Source of the DNA: Microcaldota archaeon
Lineage (GTDB): Archaea > Micrarchaeota > Micrarchaeia > Norongarragalinales > SBBD01
Length of the DNA: 64,000 nt
Assembly (NCBI GenBank): GCA_016212475.1
Contig: JACRGC010000014.1
Span: forward strand, 62,001-126,000
Direction of reading: 5' to 3'
Position 1 is the first letter of the stretch. Each line of letters starts with the position of its first letter. The position numbers were made by a program, and so were the translations under genes. Positions 61,301 to 64,000 of this stretch are shown in pieces. Under the pieces are notes generated by a model. It ran no database searches and was not told the origin of the DNA. It worked only from the letters and a program-made list of their open reading frames with translations.

Positions 61301-64000
61301 TTCCAGCAGCAGTTCAACAAATCAAACCAAATACTTATTCGGTTAAACGAAACCACGGATTGCCCAGCAGAAGGCGGAGTTGCCCAAACTGCAACAACAA
61401 TCCGGGTAATTTCATCGAACAATTCAATTTACTCCTGCTCTTCTGTAAACGATGAAAACAGCGGGCTTTACAACTGCACTTGGGATTCGAACAGCAAGCA
61501 GCAGGGCAATTATTCCATCCAGCTAAATTCGAGCAAATCTTTCTACAATTCCAACTCGACCCTCTATTCGCAGCAATTCTATCTTCGGGATGTCCCCCCA
61601 ATTGCGCAAAACCTATCCGTTACTCCAACCGGCGGAGGATGGAGCCGGCAATATAATTATTCATTGCAAATCAATGATGACGCTGGCGATAATGTCACAT
61701 GCACGCTTTTCATATCAACCGACAACCAAACAACCTGGCAAAACAAGGGAACTTCGCAGGTAAACGGCGCTGGCAATTGCACGGTTTCAGTAAACAGCCT
61801 AACATGCGGCGAGATGGGCGTTGACAACTACTACAAATTCTACATTATCAACGGCGAACCGACCAATTCGTTCAATACATCATCAGCCTACGGGCCCAAC
61901 CTGACAACTAGCAATGTCACGCTATTCCATATAGTTGGAAATGAAACTTCGGTCAACAGGAGCAATGCAGCGCAGCTTTTGCAGATGCGGATTTATGATT
62001 ATGAAAACCAATCCTACCTCCCATCTTCTGTCAACATCACCTTCTGGCAAACTACCGATACAATAAATTATGATTCAGGAAACCAAACAACCACGAATTC
62101 CTCGGGAGTTGCCGGCACATACTTCAATCCAACCTGCTCTTATAGCGCTTCCAAGCAATTGTGGGTTGCCGGAACTACGGATAGCTGCTACACGCCAACA
62201 AACTCATCCGCATTCAATGTTTCTGTAATTGGGGATATGAAAATAAATTTCCTTGCGCCGGTTTCATCGCAAAGGTTTGCAATAAATTCCAATATTACCC
62301 TAACCGCAAATATAACCGATGATTGCGCATTGCCCGTTTCATCGGCATCCGTTTTCTTCAACACCTCAAGGACAACAAATACTATCTGCTCGAATGTCTT
62401 CTACGACGGAAATGGCGGATACAATTGCACCTTCAACACATCCGCAATGCCATATGGCGCATACAATATCACAACGAATTCAACCAAGAATTTCCACAAC
62501 TTCAAGATGAATTCAACATCCAGCAATTTCATAATTGCAAGCATCCCAACCCTTACGCAATCCAATGTCACTCCGGGCCTTGGAGGGTGGGGCGAGAATT
62601 TCACTTTCTCAGTAGTTGTCGATGAGCCGGATTCCGATACCGTAACATTAAGGCTTTGGGAAAACAAGATAGGTTCGGCGGAAACAAACCTTTATACAAC
62701 ATCTGTCAATGGCACGGGCGTTTTAGTAACGTTTAATTATTCCCATGGAGTTTCTTCCGCCCGCGGCAACCATACATTCAAATGGAATGCAACAAACAAT
62801 GACGCGCCGGTTCAGACAAACTACACAAATTATACGGTTGAGAAAAACGACGTTGTTCTTGAATTTGTTTCCGGGGCCAATTTCACAATCCATAGGGCGG
62901 ATTCCTCATCAACCGGGCTTGCAATCCGTGCAAGGGATATCGATTCGCAAGGCGTAGTTTACCTTGGCGGAGGATTTTCAGGAAGGATTAATGTAACAAC
63001 AAACAATTCATACGATGGCTCTTATTTTGACCTTTTCTCCGACCCATCCGGGTATTTCAACAAGACGGATTTTGACCCCGATTGCTCGTATGTCCCAGGA
63101 TCCCAATCATGGTTTGGGACAATTTTCGAAAGCACCAATTACAAGGCGGCAAACACAACAAATTTTGCTTTCAATGTAACGGGAGATACGAATGCAACCT
63201 TGCTTTCACCCTCCGGCCAGCGCTATTATCGAGGCCAAAACATAACCCTTAGGGGGATTGTGCAAGATGAATGCAGCAACTATTTGAATTCATCAACAGT
63301 TGCATTGAGCGCAAGGATCAGCACGGGCGCAAGCGCAATCTACACTTGCAGCCCGGTAAACGATGAAGGCAGCGGCTATTTCAATTGCACAATTCCTGAC
63401 GTGGATTCGGCAGACCTTGCAGTTGGGAATTACAATGTCACAATAAATTCAACAAAAGCTTTCCACAACCAATCGCAAAAAACAAATCTCAATGCATTCA
63501 CGTTGACTGCAAGGCCTGTTCTTGTAAACCCAACAATTGATGCATCAACCGAGGATTGGGGCTATCTCTATACCTTCTCCGTAACCGCAACAGACATCGA
63601 GGGCGATAATGTTGCTGTTAATTTATGGAAGAAAGTAGGCTCTGGCCAGTATTCCCTTCTAAACCAAACAACCGGCACGTACCTTAATCCAACTTCGGTT
63701 TCGTTCAAGCACAGGTTCACATGCTCAGATATTGGCCTTAACTATTTCAAGTTCAATGCAACGGATTTCAGCAACAACAACACAAACGAATCCGACGAAT
63801 CCGCCTTTACCATCACAAAAGAGCTCGTCCAAACCCAATTCGTTTCGGGCGCCGGATCAACAATTGATCGTGACGGAAATAGCAATGGAACATTCAAAGT
63901 CAGGATTTTTGATAATCACCTAAACACCTACGTTGGCTCTGGAATAAACGTAAGCTACTGGGTTACAACGGAAGGATCCACTCAGGATTCTGGGAATGTC
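37313..64000 (+). CDS. Giant modular surface protein, 3' end outside window
   Basis: One reading frame of 8,896 codons without a stop, still open at the right edge. Anchor motifs at 44729, 50519, 59219 and 63083 are all in the same frame, so I see no frameshift. Residues 1-46 are an AbrB/SpoVT-like swapped hairpin (FTITLPKDVVSLMGWDKGVE, then LILKQI). Residues ~72-102 form a membrane helix. ~112-327 is a Pro/Thr/Ser stalk. ~330-700 holds cysteine-free beta domains, one PEGA-like (LFLDGQFQSLTPSNLTNLTIGYHSV in two parts). A further linker and Ig-like domains follow. From about 42190 on there are at least 22 modules of ~320 residues with conserved cysteines. N-x-S/T sequons are dense throughout. 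Probable topology: N-terminus in the cytoplasm, everything after the helix outside. Likely an adhesin, stalk or cell-surface fibre. No enzyme domain is visible. Confidence 0.9.
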   Translation, partial: MVVIQRKKDQFTITLPKDVVSLMGWDKGVELYPYPDDKGNLILKQISATENPPLESDLQKKAIGKHKGQNAMLFPMFVLLLAWIVYFFVQGLPLALSVPIMTGSEIIAPIDFSVSPIPIATIDPTPNTTPIPSQTPSPNISPFPSDTPSPMPTPSATFSPTPSETASPAPTPTTTPFPEFSPSPSSTPLPTEVASPSPTPTFSPTPTQDPSPNISPSPTIESPLPSIDASPFPSTNPSQTPSPNISPFPSDNPSPAPTPSATFSPTPSDSPSPMPTPSTTPFPEFSPSPTGSPSPSEMPSPAPTPTFSPTPSVSISPSPTATIIPIEENASISLKLNPTATPFPFIQFDLLANLKAFLEPLNGESISLFLNSIFFGNQTTNSSGDAVFSLNLSEGNYSILAVYEGNLEKNISAINASLDLVLISPIVNETNQTLDYSGNLFADTFPQGANLFLDGQFQSLTPSNLTNLTIGYHSVLINLSNYSQYYDPAFYIANDSSLFVNLTAFAFSDSALNLTNQSEFNFTKGKRKKPTQFSVVFKNKKKSYKIGEEIVIDLDLRDDSNKKINSGSFKAFLVSEDGQHEEEVALKDISSGKQLIIPPQNSIQPGYYSINFQAQFQKKTIVKKNQANAPAIALDVNQTLNGSDQLTRAIPTIPIPSIEETAQFPGAKSNGNSNNQPAANQNPNSAQNPIAPLNEIAPQLAPDEIEIVENVADEGEVDGFFYGLVNLNTEKSIYLPGEIANITIGVLNPDGSRADSATIDVQITSPTGIVSTFSTYPGIISDNFNGEYSLAFPVTEIGTYLVYAHAQKPEVGIDSDFSDAFEVRSSRVFDIKRKEPTLIELGLTPVTIEITPTQDVSNAIAYEYIPSSFTTGPSSLSVTDMGNGYKQITFNLGNLNAGQTKTIQYSFEPPALSPMLYLNGRMKIEYDAGAIFEEARNWTIGADDRFFIHEFYFYFNQTYSAATPYPWEPTVLCVNHPYNLTVGIVNGISATDVDNVSIQSSIGGPYTNLPSNNWVFWAGDGNPHNVSWTASTTSPTFGYSTTNFTIKPTVTGSYSLRSFMATRNGVVQFSSNVVTVTVRNCTQIEIANRDVSVRGPDGTPDILMPGSTGYVAIPLFNYNQTNDLNSITATLSILQGATDQGWYLEEGSTQLLNFSISGYLGNVTPFFNESVALWRVRVPDAADTGQTYTAKIVVTSPGQATTYTRDFTLQPESVVLFTSSDDYVGSTNEDAQEHFNMSFVACNYGDSAITDATIQIDFPTAYFNFINAFPNNNTQLSLSPQWTNVKIATSQCWGGILRFDPIDLNGLGHLFTTTVSWSSGTKSVSDDRSVFQPSALADNTFPFVRFSADNITYMPNASVTQNSTVNVYTKIIWMGGTTGVKDANLHIVKTNLAQGFVKPYNFTQFSPLPGYPVGSVGEGWVTKYGSISVVTEGGTKEFTFTTNASATPDFQPGGKRYFFSARGSAGAETAAGNPNRFKLDDNKYALVVQGPFLKSLNYYSSAPSGTPTLGMPSTFSCGTYNISTVLFNKGNRDDLLLNITDYFPSSITPANYSPSVINITSLNATWGSSINFTANGTAHRQSFNYSFVAPLGSFTNSQFQLKAYNGTYPAKHDGQLFYVNLSCTDLPQYQNVSVTPASSGFGFRKEFSVAVYSVFHNLTVNLSKSPDGLTNWSVINTTTAISTGSWAYANFSQSFTCTDIGSWYYNFTIFDTDGNINTTTVSLGTTYTVTKDTLQINLIIGNASLANRSSSNNDLLRVLVNDTNGTYLGNYGLNFSVTYDGTNYGPATLNNTNTTGYLDYNFNATCNQSNTQYASRPDQSWKVSLVGSSCYNDITSTIYALQIKGYLINNVTNPSGTSNFTDPIEIVGQGNVRDDCGNFISPVEDSSIATVFNFTANNTNRLFNGSSLGGGFYEARWPSSEDKMGGYYNLTMNTSASKYYGAFTTQVGPDPAYLFYLFAKPKLAGPFVNPIGQGWGVPVNYSVNYTSPVWNINTTARLTLRCPSCSPAVPSFEVTPASFCVGCVNKTSLWTYNYTCAAGNSQVGTWFFTYSANTSDGLSASLSENSTTVGKDLINYTHIRGNNTIVNRSGEQVVRFTLNLSDMSRGTFAGSPAATVTFNVSSNSTYNLTAGTNTTNSTGSVDFYFNATCDHTPGNQSWWAQVSSDTCYVDTLSPRFNVSVYADFAFAISTLNGTGAQYTIGQNVTLTLATRDECSVLAGNATVGFNITGIFNMTHCAGTDIVNDFNGSYSCTFNTSSLAAGSYNVTANASKEYFNFNSSLAGSVFQLFSPNNTAPVIINITEYPSPAGWGEQLNFSARVQEPESQDVILVLYNANASTGPFSILNQSLCATCANTIVNYTVENKFTCSDIGLKHFVFNGTDTQGTNGTSGISNWTIEKDNVTISYISGNSQNVTRQNGTITLALNAYDYDNRSGAANANATIWVTTNSVAFDSGNFTQANSSGNFSIIFKPSCSYAVGLHNWSGGVLLDACYAQANSTQNYSFFVIGALNNNVTFPLGQNYTAGTNVTLRGNVTDDCGNAITGAAINFTVQNGGGPFSCPVVYEEGFGSYNCSINTTTLGGGDYRVFMGSSKLHYTNGSTQKQNAFKIATAPVLTNPLANLTSVYWGASIEFNVTVTDKDDNVTVSLWEKAPGAAEYTFITSQICTNCTNYNLTFSDSTHSACTDFGQWQFKFNATDTVNFTDQTTNNTFNLTPRNLTFQQISGNSSVVHRVTNTSSLAVKFVDAIDSAQDIGTGVSGTLYVTTDGGAVSYVSGGANTSLNGIIRRAFDPTCNWQVGPQSWKIESAATSCYFGVNSTVYNISIITDTPNNTIVAPVSGACFTPGTQIIINSTIKDECSGIATATVSGTVRQSGSSSACGTATDLGTGNYSCVWNSAGRSYGLYNVTINASKQYYTNSTNTSIDSLRLAAVPELNDPRVNVGVDGWGKARTFNITVKDPSGDTINVSLWVKPNNSNVWQFRGSQLCPSCSTYTNLTFIDETFTCGNYVTNSSWDFMFNATTSLCTSLTNQSSVANFTMQQDDVNVVIGASISTVNRDGASSGYLRLYVNDTDNSSIVGAGVNGSFWITTNGSIIDSGYFNQTNASGYFNYDFNPSCTYNARQQVWRGGVLNDICYKSKNSSDSFLDVIGQVHVAILIPENNSIFNVTNNVTLRYNVTSECLVQEGFLNTSITNATFIHNQTLANYLCDPTYNESNGFYNCTFGTSNRPQGNYSILVNASMPYYNSNVTLFSNRFYLKNVITNSTTPIVNNSMGGWGQAYQFNTTIYDPEGESVTCQLFTNTSSNFDYKGNATIANGQGTCAVSIHSFSCQDMRNNSGFMFQIINGEPTNTFNTSINTTLNLTQDTVAVALAFGNASVVNRSGSNLTTLSLRVFDNDNQTYLPAQTNATIWITTNNINFDSGNATQTNSSGHATISFNPTCSYSVGPQIWAGGTFGDACYFNANSQNMTLTIQGELNVNITSPLGNLISIGQNVTIRGNVTDDCGVPVAGANVNLSIRDGGNAIACANVIDEGSGMYNCTFNTTALVGGTYMAFMNASKQYYFLSQTSKANSFHISAAPHLSNPVANLSAVYWGASILFNVTVWDEDDNVTVNLWQKLPGAAEYSFISSQICTNCTNQTLTFTDSSHVTCSDFGTWQWKFNATDTQSLIAQTINKTFDLERRNLTATVSLGNNSVVHRVLNTTALNARFLDFVDGSDLPDGVTGTLYVTTDGSATYVASGTNSSVDGVVSRAFDPTCSYIVGPQRWLISVPQTSCYYATNSTNFNLSIITVPFNNTIISPISGACYTPGTSVLINTSIRDECSGVASGTVETTIKRGASTFACGSSTDLSAGNYSCNWDSTGRSYGLYNITVNSSKQYYENASNTSITSLRLAAVPQLNNPLVNIQADGWGVKRTFNITVFDPSGDTINVSLWVKPNNSNVWQFRGSQLCPSCSSGSGTNLTFVDEIFTCGNFASNITWDFMFNATTSLCTSLINQSSVSNFTLEQDDVTVIVGASASSINRDGSANGILRVYVNDTDNASIVGSGVNGTFWVTTSGSVFDSGVFNQTNSSGYFNYNFNPSCSYSASSHNWKAGVLNDICYKNKNSSASGLDVIGQVHVSLLLPENNSLYNVTNNVTVRYNVTSECLAQEGFLNTSITNATFIHNQTLANYLCSPTFNESNGFYNCTLDTSNKPQGNYSIMLNASMPYYNSNVTLFENRFYLKNIQTTAQNLSVNRQAGGWGLAYQFNVSVFDPEGESIACNLFVNTSAGFKYQGSSVIPNGQGNCTVTVGNFTCGDLHNDSQYFFQIVNGEPSNTFNTSINADLNLTADNLTIDFVSGQNSFVNRSGGNFSSIVMRFFDTDNQTYDPQINGTIWVTTDGASFDSGNQSQTNSSGHLQIYFNPSCSYSAGIQTWKIGSTNNCYLPLNTTTSSLTIFGSLINNITLPFGQEILRGQNVTINASVATDCAVPVTDATVNFSARHNNSMQLYGCSGVLAFSSGNYSCTFNTSQMYAGAYNVTFNSTKPFFNNETFAQEFSLGATSFWVETISQFGNVVVAPNPGGYGETYYLTANVTDEDNDTMTIYSFVRQLTPTLGEWTLAGSVTRQGQNQSVNFSKTFGSSGDIGDWQAMLNSTEDDLANNGSSTYYNFTIERDDTRIDHYLGNSTTVSRLGSNATRFIVRVVDTDRPATNIASEEGRIWVTTNGSLFDAGAQVFTNSSGWIDTTIFNPDCNYQVGLQQWKAGLLDGSSLFKPSNSSNFNVTITSEFVPALSSPLNLTFLRGVDNLNFRANITDIGGCGLVSGATVLVAPDTGYTCNAVDEGNGFYNCTAPNTTTAGWTYGYHNVTVNASRSHYSNSSVTRTIAFYLASRPTLSSPAVIPSSGGWGGQFNFSVTVTDLDDNNVTVYLFKRKSGNSTWVFLQTQSCSSCSSTSLNFVQTFNNTDVGASEYFFNATDQYGYTTNTSISSFTIAKDTVTLEIESGVNSVVNREGSSTTPLVLRVFDQTLGAYVGSNVNASFFVTLNGIVFNTPQNTTSNSSGHIALNFNPDCTFASGIQRWRGGVQNDLYYSDSLTSNFSLNVTGQLMVNLSTPLNGSTFFTSDQISIRSNVTTDCSAEGPLNASTVTIQIQSPTNATELCTPVLNEGNGHFNCTWDSSGKSPGVWSIRLNATNSTYNPNSTLFFERFTLVNAQPSYANVTVTPSSGGWSRLFTYSVNVTDPDGNAVNCSLYTSTDNGNSWTLQGQNYTLPYGNGTCQFNVSNFVCSEIGTDNYFKFNIYDYQSGSVLNFFNTSNTEGPNLTAPTLSLQHFIGNETSINRSNGAQLLSVRFYDSEKGAYLNGSINGTVWVTTDGSNYDSGNATQTNSSGYLQAIFNPSCSYNAAKQKWIIGSTDSCYQIANTSQFNVSVFADIKNTLLLPNGANYPRGTNVTMRANLTDECGISLTDAQVNLSYRRAPNDFSCTPVENEATGAYNCSFNTTSLAARFYNVTINSSKAFHNLNSTLFTSIFRIQTSLTLNEQFVNTSNEDGNTGSTGGWKETFNFNVSVTDEDNDLVTAYLFIRQGYSGDWTLVSTRTCSSNCNATLLTIPKSNFACGDIAGWQFFWNASDGNFSANLTPTNFTIERDDINLTYISGDAETIWRNGSQSTTLSMQVRDLDNANTLIGTGLASGTRWVTYNGSEYDGGIGVTTSSGFFNSSFDPTCTYSPGIQGWKIGTTANSCYKEVNSSVFNITFQTNMSVAIARPLGVNYTRGSRVPVDFNVTDECLNPVNSTTPVLYFAGPSLYTENSGFTIFGNGTHNFSWDSSGKEYGYYNLSVQVDKQYYSQANTSRTNSLQLVAGPELQLASLDKALGGWGETFIWSVDCRQTDGEIFNVTLWKRLNSTYDWSAVETKNCTGVDFVTKTYTETFACGDITPSGSSQWKFNATNQWGFGTELSASAFTIEKDDTDASLVAGSGIVVGREGSTVGRLALQILDTDKSSAPVGAGVNASIFVTTNVAQFDPGNLNLTDSTGNVTIYFNPSCSYAVGPQRWTGGAVNDTCYKNSPQTNYSLNISGQLRSDILNPIYLQEFNKSNQILIRLNASSDCSAEGLITTVTPLVTVVSQNSTSHSCTPIQSEAGGNAGLYNCTWDSSNRAQGNYSIQLNLSKPGLYASNSTLYSYWFYLKDVAPIAQNASVNPSSGGWSRVYNYTLQVSDDAGDNVTCTLFVSSDDQATWQNKGTTIVNGQGNCTISVNNLACGEIGEDNWFKWHIINGEPANQFNTSPVYGPNLSTTNITLQHVLGNGTSVNRSNAAQLLQMRIYDSENQSYVPSGVNLTFWQTTDGSTYDSGNQTQSNASGHAGTYFNPSCSYSAALQNWFAGSTDSCYTQTNSSVFNVTVLANMNINFLSPVSSQRFAINTNVTLRANVTDDCSLPVLSAAVLFNASKSTNTICSNVFDEGSGTYNCTFNTSGKPYGTYNVTTNATKLFHNFKTNSTSSSFVIASIPTLTLTNVTPGVGGWSENFTFSVVVDEPDGDVVTLKLWENKIGSAESSIYTTTVNGTGVSVTFNYSHGVSSARGNHTFKWNATNNDAPVQTNYTNYTVEKDDVILEYSLGANISIHRPGADIAEFKVRARDIDAQGVSYLGGGFSGRLNLTTNGSSYAYFDLFTDPSGYLDKNDFDPDCSYLPRAQKWFMSIFENSDYKAANTTVYDYNITGTMNATLTAPSGQKFFRGQNIPLRGYVEDDCQLPVNSSTVLLSSRPSTGSSTVYSCSPVYDETTGYYNCTIPSVDSAGLAIGPYNSTINAALEFYNSSQEVVLNAFTLTAKPTLENPAVDFSSEDWGRLRTFSVTANDLEGDNVTVYLWKKVGSGQYSLLNQTTSTYLNPTTVLFKHRFTCADIGTNYFKFNATDASNNNTNETDETSFTITAETVQVQFSAGAGGTINREGTSNGTFRVRIFDTHNNTFLGANNNISFWVTTDGVNYDSGSTVLTDANGYAFDFFDPSCSYSAGSQLWFAGTLGNICYQDLNESGTHSFNVRGQMKNDIIYPPNGFIVPVGDNLTISTNVTSECRDPRNSAAVGIQLISPAAVLETCIGVSGLGGGGFNCTINTSNKQGGNWSIKLNSSETNFLSNTTTYANWTFFSNTPPTYQNQSVTPTLGGWSEVFSYSVFVSDPQLDPVSCTLYTSTNGGITNVSRGNASVSGAGTCIVNVTAFTCGDITANTVFFFNVNDGTNIYNTSANTSMFQIEANDAQVQYSFGNASTINRSDNLATNLIVRLINQDNTSMNPNSANITFWVTTNGSSFDSGNLSQTNSSAHAQILFNPSCSYNTGIQLWKAGTTDVCYKPANSSNFNVTVIGNLQYNLLSPTGGNFGRGTNVTIRANITDECFVSQPTGVALLYNYTRDPLTYSCSPIANESNGAYNCSFNTTSLNAKTYNLTAISSKLYLNPNTTTFIDAFRVQTSPVLSFARVNTSTEDGNDSSVGGYSETFNFYVNVTDEDGDAVTGALYLRQGVGSWSLVSSPSCSSDCNNTQFSFAKSDFACPAPNDLGEWNFMWNATDSAGLNASAGVMNFTVEQDDMRLEYIAGNGTTQYRNNTESTVLSVRVYDIDDARYLALGEASGMRWVTTNGSLQDSGTGLSVLSNAFFNSSFDSTCSYNVGLQKWRIGTTSNVCFKSVNSSDFNITLRTNLSVTISMPNGQAYNRTSIVPVSFTAMDECSVGIAGASTSLVFTGEQNNYSATSGFVDLLNGTYNYSFDTNGKAFGGYNITAQANKTYYDSKNGTKAPGFRIIINPDLQSPTVNHVSAGWGETWQFQVQCKQNDNEAFNVTLYKRLNSSSSWAALETQTCQSTTYDTKTFTETLSCGDVTPSGTTEFKFNATNAYGQSTEVTGSTFTVEKDDVSVTYYAGNDENSTREGSTTTLLKLTIADTDRGSTLVGSGINTSFFITTDGTNFDSGTYNTTDSQSNTSYYFDSSCTYLPMQQKWAGGVQNDACYKNKLSSNFTINVYGQLKNNLLVPTFQQQFNKSNQILIRLNETTDCPAEGGVAQTATTIRVISSNNSIYSCSSVNDENSGLYNCTWDSNSKQQGNYSIQLNSSKSFYNSNSTLYSQQFYLRDVPPIAQNLSVTPTGGGWSRQYNYSLQINDDAGDNVTCTLFISTDNQTTWQNKGTSQVNGAGNCTVSVNSLTCGEMGVDNYYKFYIINGEPTNSFNTSSAYGPNLTTSNVTLFHIVGNETSVNRSNAAQLLQMRIYDYENQSYLPSSVNITFWQTTDTINYDSGNQTTTNSSGVAGTYFNPTCSYSASKQLWVAGTTDSCYTPTNSSAFNVSVIGDMKINFLAPVSSQRFAINSNITLTANITDDCALPVSSASVFFNTSRTTNTICSNVFYDGNGGYNCTFNTSAMPYGAYNITTNSTKNFHNFKMNSTSSNFIIASIPTLTQSNVTPGLGGWGENFTFSVVVDEPDSDTVTLRLWENKIGSAETNLYTTSVNGTGVLVTFNYSHGVSSARGNHTFKWNATNNDAPVQTNYTNYTVEKNDVVLEFVSGANFTIHRADSSSTGLAIRARDIDSQGVVYLGGGFSGRINVTTNNSYDGSYFDLFSDPSGYFNKTDFDPDCSYVPGSQSWFGTIFESTNYKAANTTNFAFNVTGDTNATLLSPSGQRYYRGQNITLRGIVQDECSNYLNSSTVALSARISTGASAIYTCSPVNDEGSGYFNCTIPDVDSADLAVGNYNVTINSTKAFHNQSQKTNLNAFTLTARPVLVNPTIDASTEDWGYLYTFSVTATDIEGDNVAVNLWKKVGSGQYSLLNQTTGTYLNPTSVSFKHRFTCSDIGLNYFKFNATDFSNNNTNESDESAFTITKELVQTQFVSGAGSTIDRDGNSNGTFKVRIFDNHLNTYVGSGINVSYWVTTEGSTQDSGNV
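37649..38293 (+). repeat. Pro/Thr/Ser stalk with ~315-base internal duplication
   Basis: The encoded stalk consists of TPSP-type phrases. A block that starts at 37712 (TPSPNISPFPSD...) recurs at 38027, an offset of 315 bases or 105 codons, with mostly the same order of phrases (PTPSATFSPTPS, then TTPFPEFSPSP). This points to tandem duplication inside the stalk. Such regions usually span a cell wall or S-layer and are often O-glycosylated. Confidence 0.75.
45152..50941 (+). repeat. Two-fold duplication of a three-module block
   Basis: 45152-48046 and 48047-50941 are related copies. Anchor cysteines are displaced by 2889, 2895 and 2892 bases. A 68-base run is identical between 46181-46248 and 49070-49137, and further near-identical stretches occur around 46850/49740. 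The near-identity at DNA level marks this as the most recent duplication seen in the array. Confidence 0.85.
52451..64000 (+). repeat. Six-module superrepeat, two copies (second incomplete)
   Basis: Sequences in 52451-58255 recur about 5,790 bases on. Matching landmarks are 53879/59669, 55811/61601, 56972/62762 and 57841/63634 (offsets 5790-5793). Protein matches are closer than DNA: the stretch starting at codon 56972 and its partner at 62762 encodes the same 28 residues with many third-position differences. This copy is therefore older than the three-module block upstream. Confidence 0.85.

Larger units (their letters stand above)
42190..64000 (+). repeat. At least 22 tandem ~320-residue modules
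   Basis: Each module ends with a motif of the type F-N/D-P-S/T-C-S-Y ... W ... C-Y preceded by W-V/I-T-T-x-G and D-S-G-N. The codon of the anchor cysteine falls at 42728, 43757, 44729, 45686, 46655, 47627, 48575, 49550, 50519, 51497, 52451, 53432, 54407, 55367, 56345, 57290, 58256, 59219, 60206, 61169, 62135 and 63083; the next copy is cut by the window edge. Spacing is 945-1029 bases, mostly 950-985. Within each module three ~105-residue beta-sandwich units can be told apart: one with V-T-D-D/E-C and Y-N-C-T-F, one with V-x-D-x-D-D-x-V and paired cysteines, and one with the anchor motif. Confidence 0.9.

Noticed and set aside
42190-64000. Regularly spaced repeats as a CRISPR array
   Set aside because: The unit is ~960 bases, coding, diverged and in frame; there are no short identical repeats with unique spacers and no cas genes.

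Overview
The window is archaeal. It carries an archaeal replicative MCM helicase, fibrillarin-like methyltransferase, the GatD/GatE amidotransferase pair, archaeal-order secF-secD, archaeal-type riboflavin synthase (RibC), an XPF-type nuclease, a TrmB-family regulator and many TATA boxes placed 25-30 bases before start codons (leaderless or short-leader transcripts). The abundance of small lineage-specific membrane genes, the compact genome and a giant secreted protein would suit a DPANN-type archaeon (for example Diapherotrites or a relative), but the phylum is inferred and not shown by the sequence.

Layout. 1-2156: end of a winged-helix-like gene followed by a glycogen-debranching-like glucosidase. 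2187-6313: RNase HII; a hidden tRNA-Trp(CCA) gene broken by two introns (one in the anticodon loop, one in the T-loop); and the SecF/SecD export pair. 6457-7903: LemA, a small hypothetical and a free tRNA-binding (EMAP/CsaA-like) domain. 8021-11373: a riboflavin cluster ribB-ribC-ribH-ribA-ribD that mixes bacterial-type enzymes with the archaeal riboflavin synthase. 11519-16889: fibrillarin, a TrmB regulator with a palindrome facing a secreted CARDB-like protein, an ADP-ribosyltransferase-like candidate, a lipoprotein and small hypotheticals. 16989-23090: an MCM helicase carrying three inteins, co-directional with an HD-domain hydrolase. 23210-25466: a candidate structured RNA, a coiled-coil hypothetical and a run of four small membrane proteins. 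25608-33732: GatE, GatD, an unknown gene, isoaspartyl peptidase/asparaginase, phosphoglycerate kinase, XPF-type nuclease and KsgA/Dim1. 33729-36862: a membrane-anchored cysteine-rich surface protein and an abundant-looking small surface protein.

37313-64000: one uninterrupted reading frame of 8,896 codons that runs off the right edge. It begins with an AbrB/SpoVT-like swapped-hairpin domain, then one membrane segment, a Pro/Thr/Ser stalk and unique beta-domains, then at least 22 copies of a ~320-residue cysteine-containing module. The modules are themselves arranged in 3-module and 6-module higher-order duplications. This giant surface protein and the tRNA-Trp gene are the two most notable objects in the window.

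How the parts connect: the first tRNA-Trp intron contains two antisense elements next to box D-like motifs that by the box-D+5 rule point at nucleotides 34 and 39 of the same tRNA. The enzyme that would perform that 2'-O-methylation, fibrillarin, is also encoded here. SecDF, the surface lipoprotein, the CARDB-like protein, the cysteine-rich surface protein and the giant protein together point to a large investment in the cell surface. All calls are from reading the sequence; no database search was possible.
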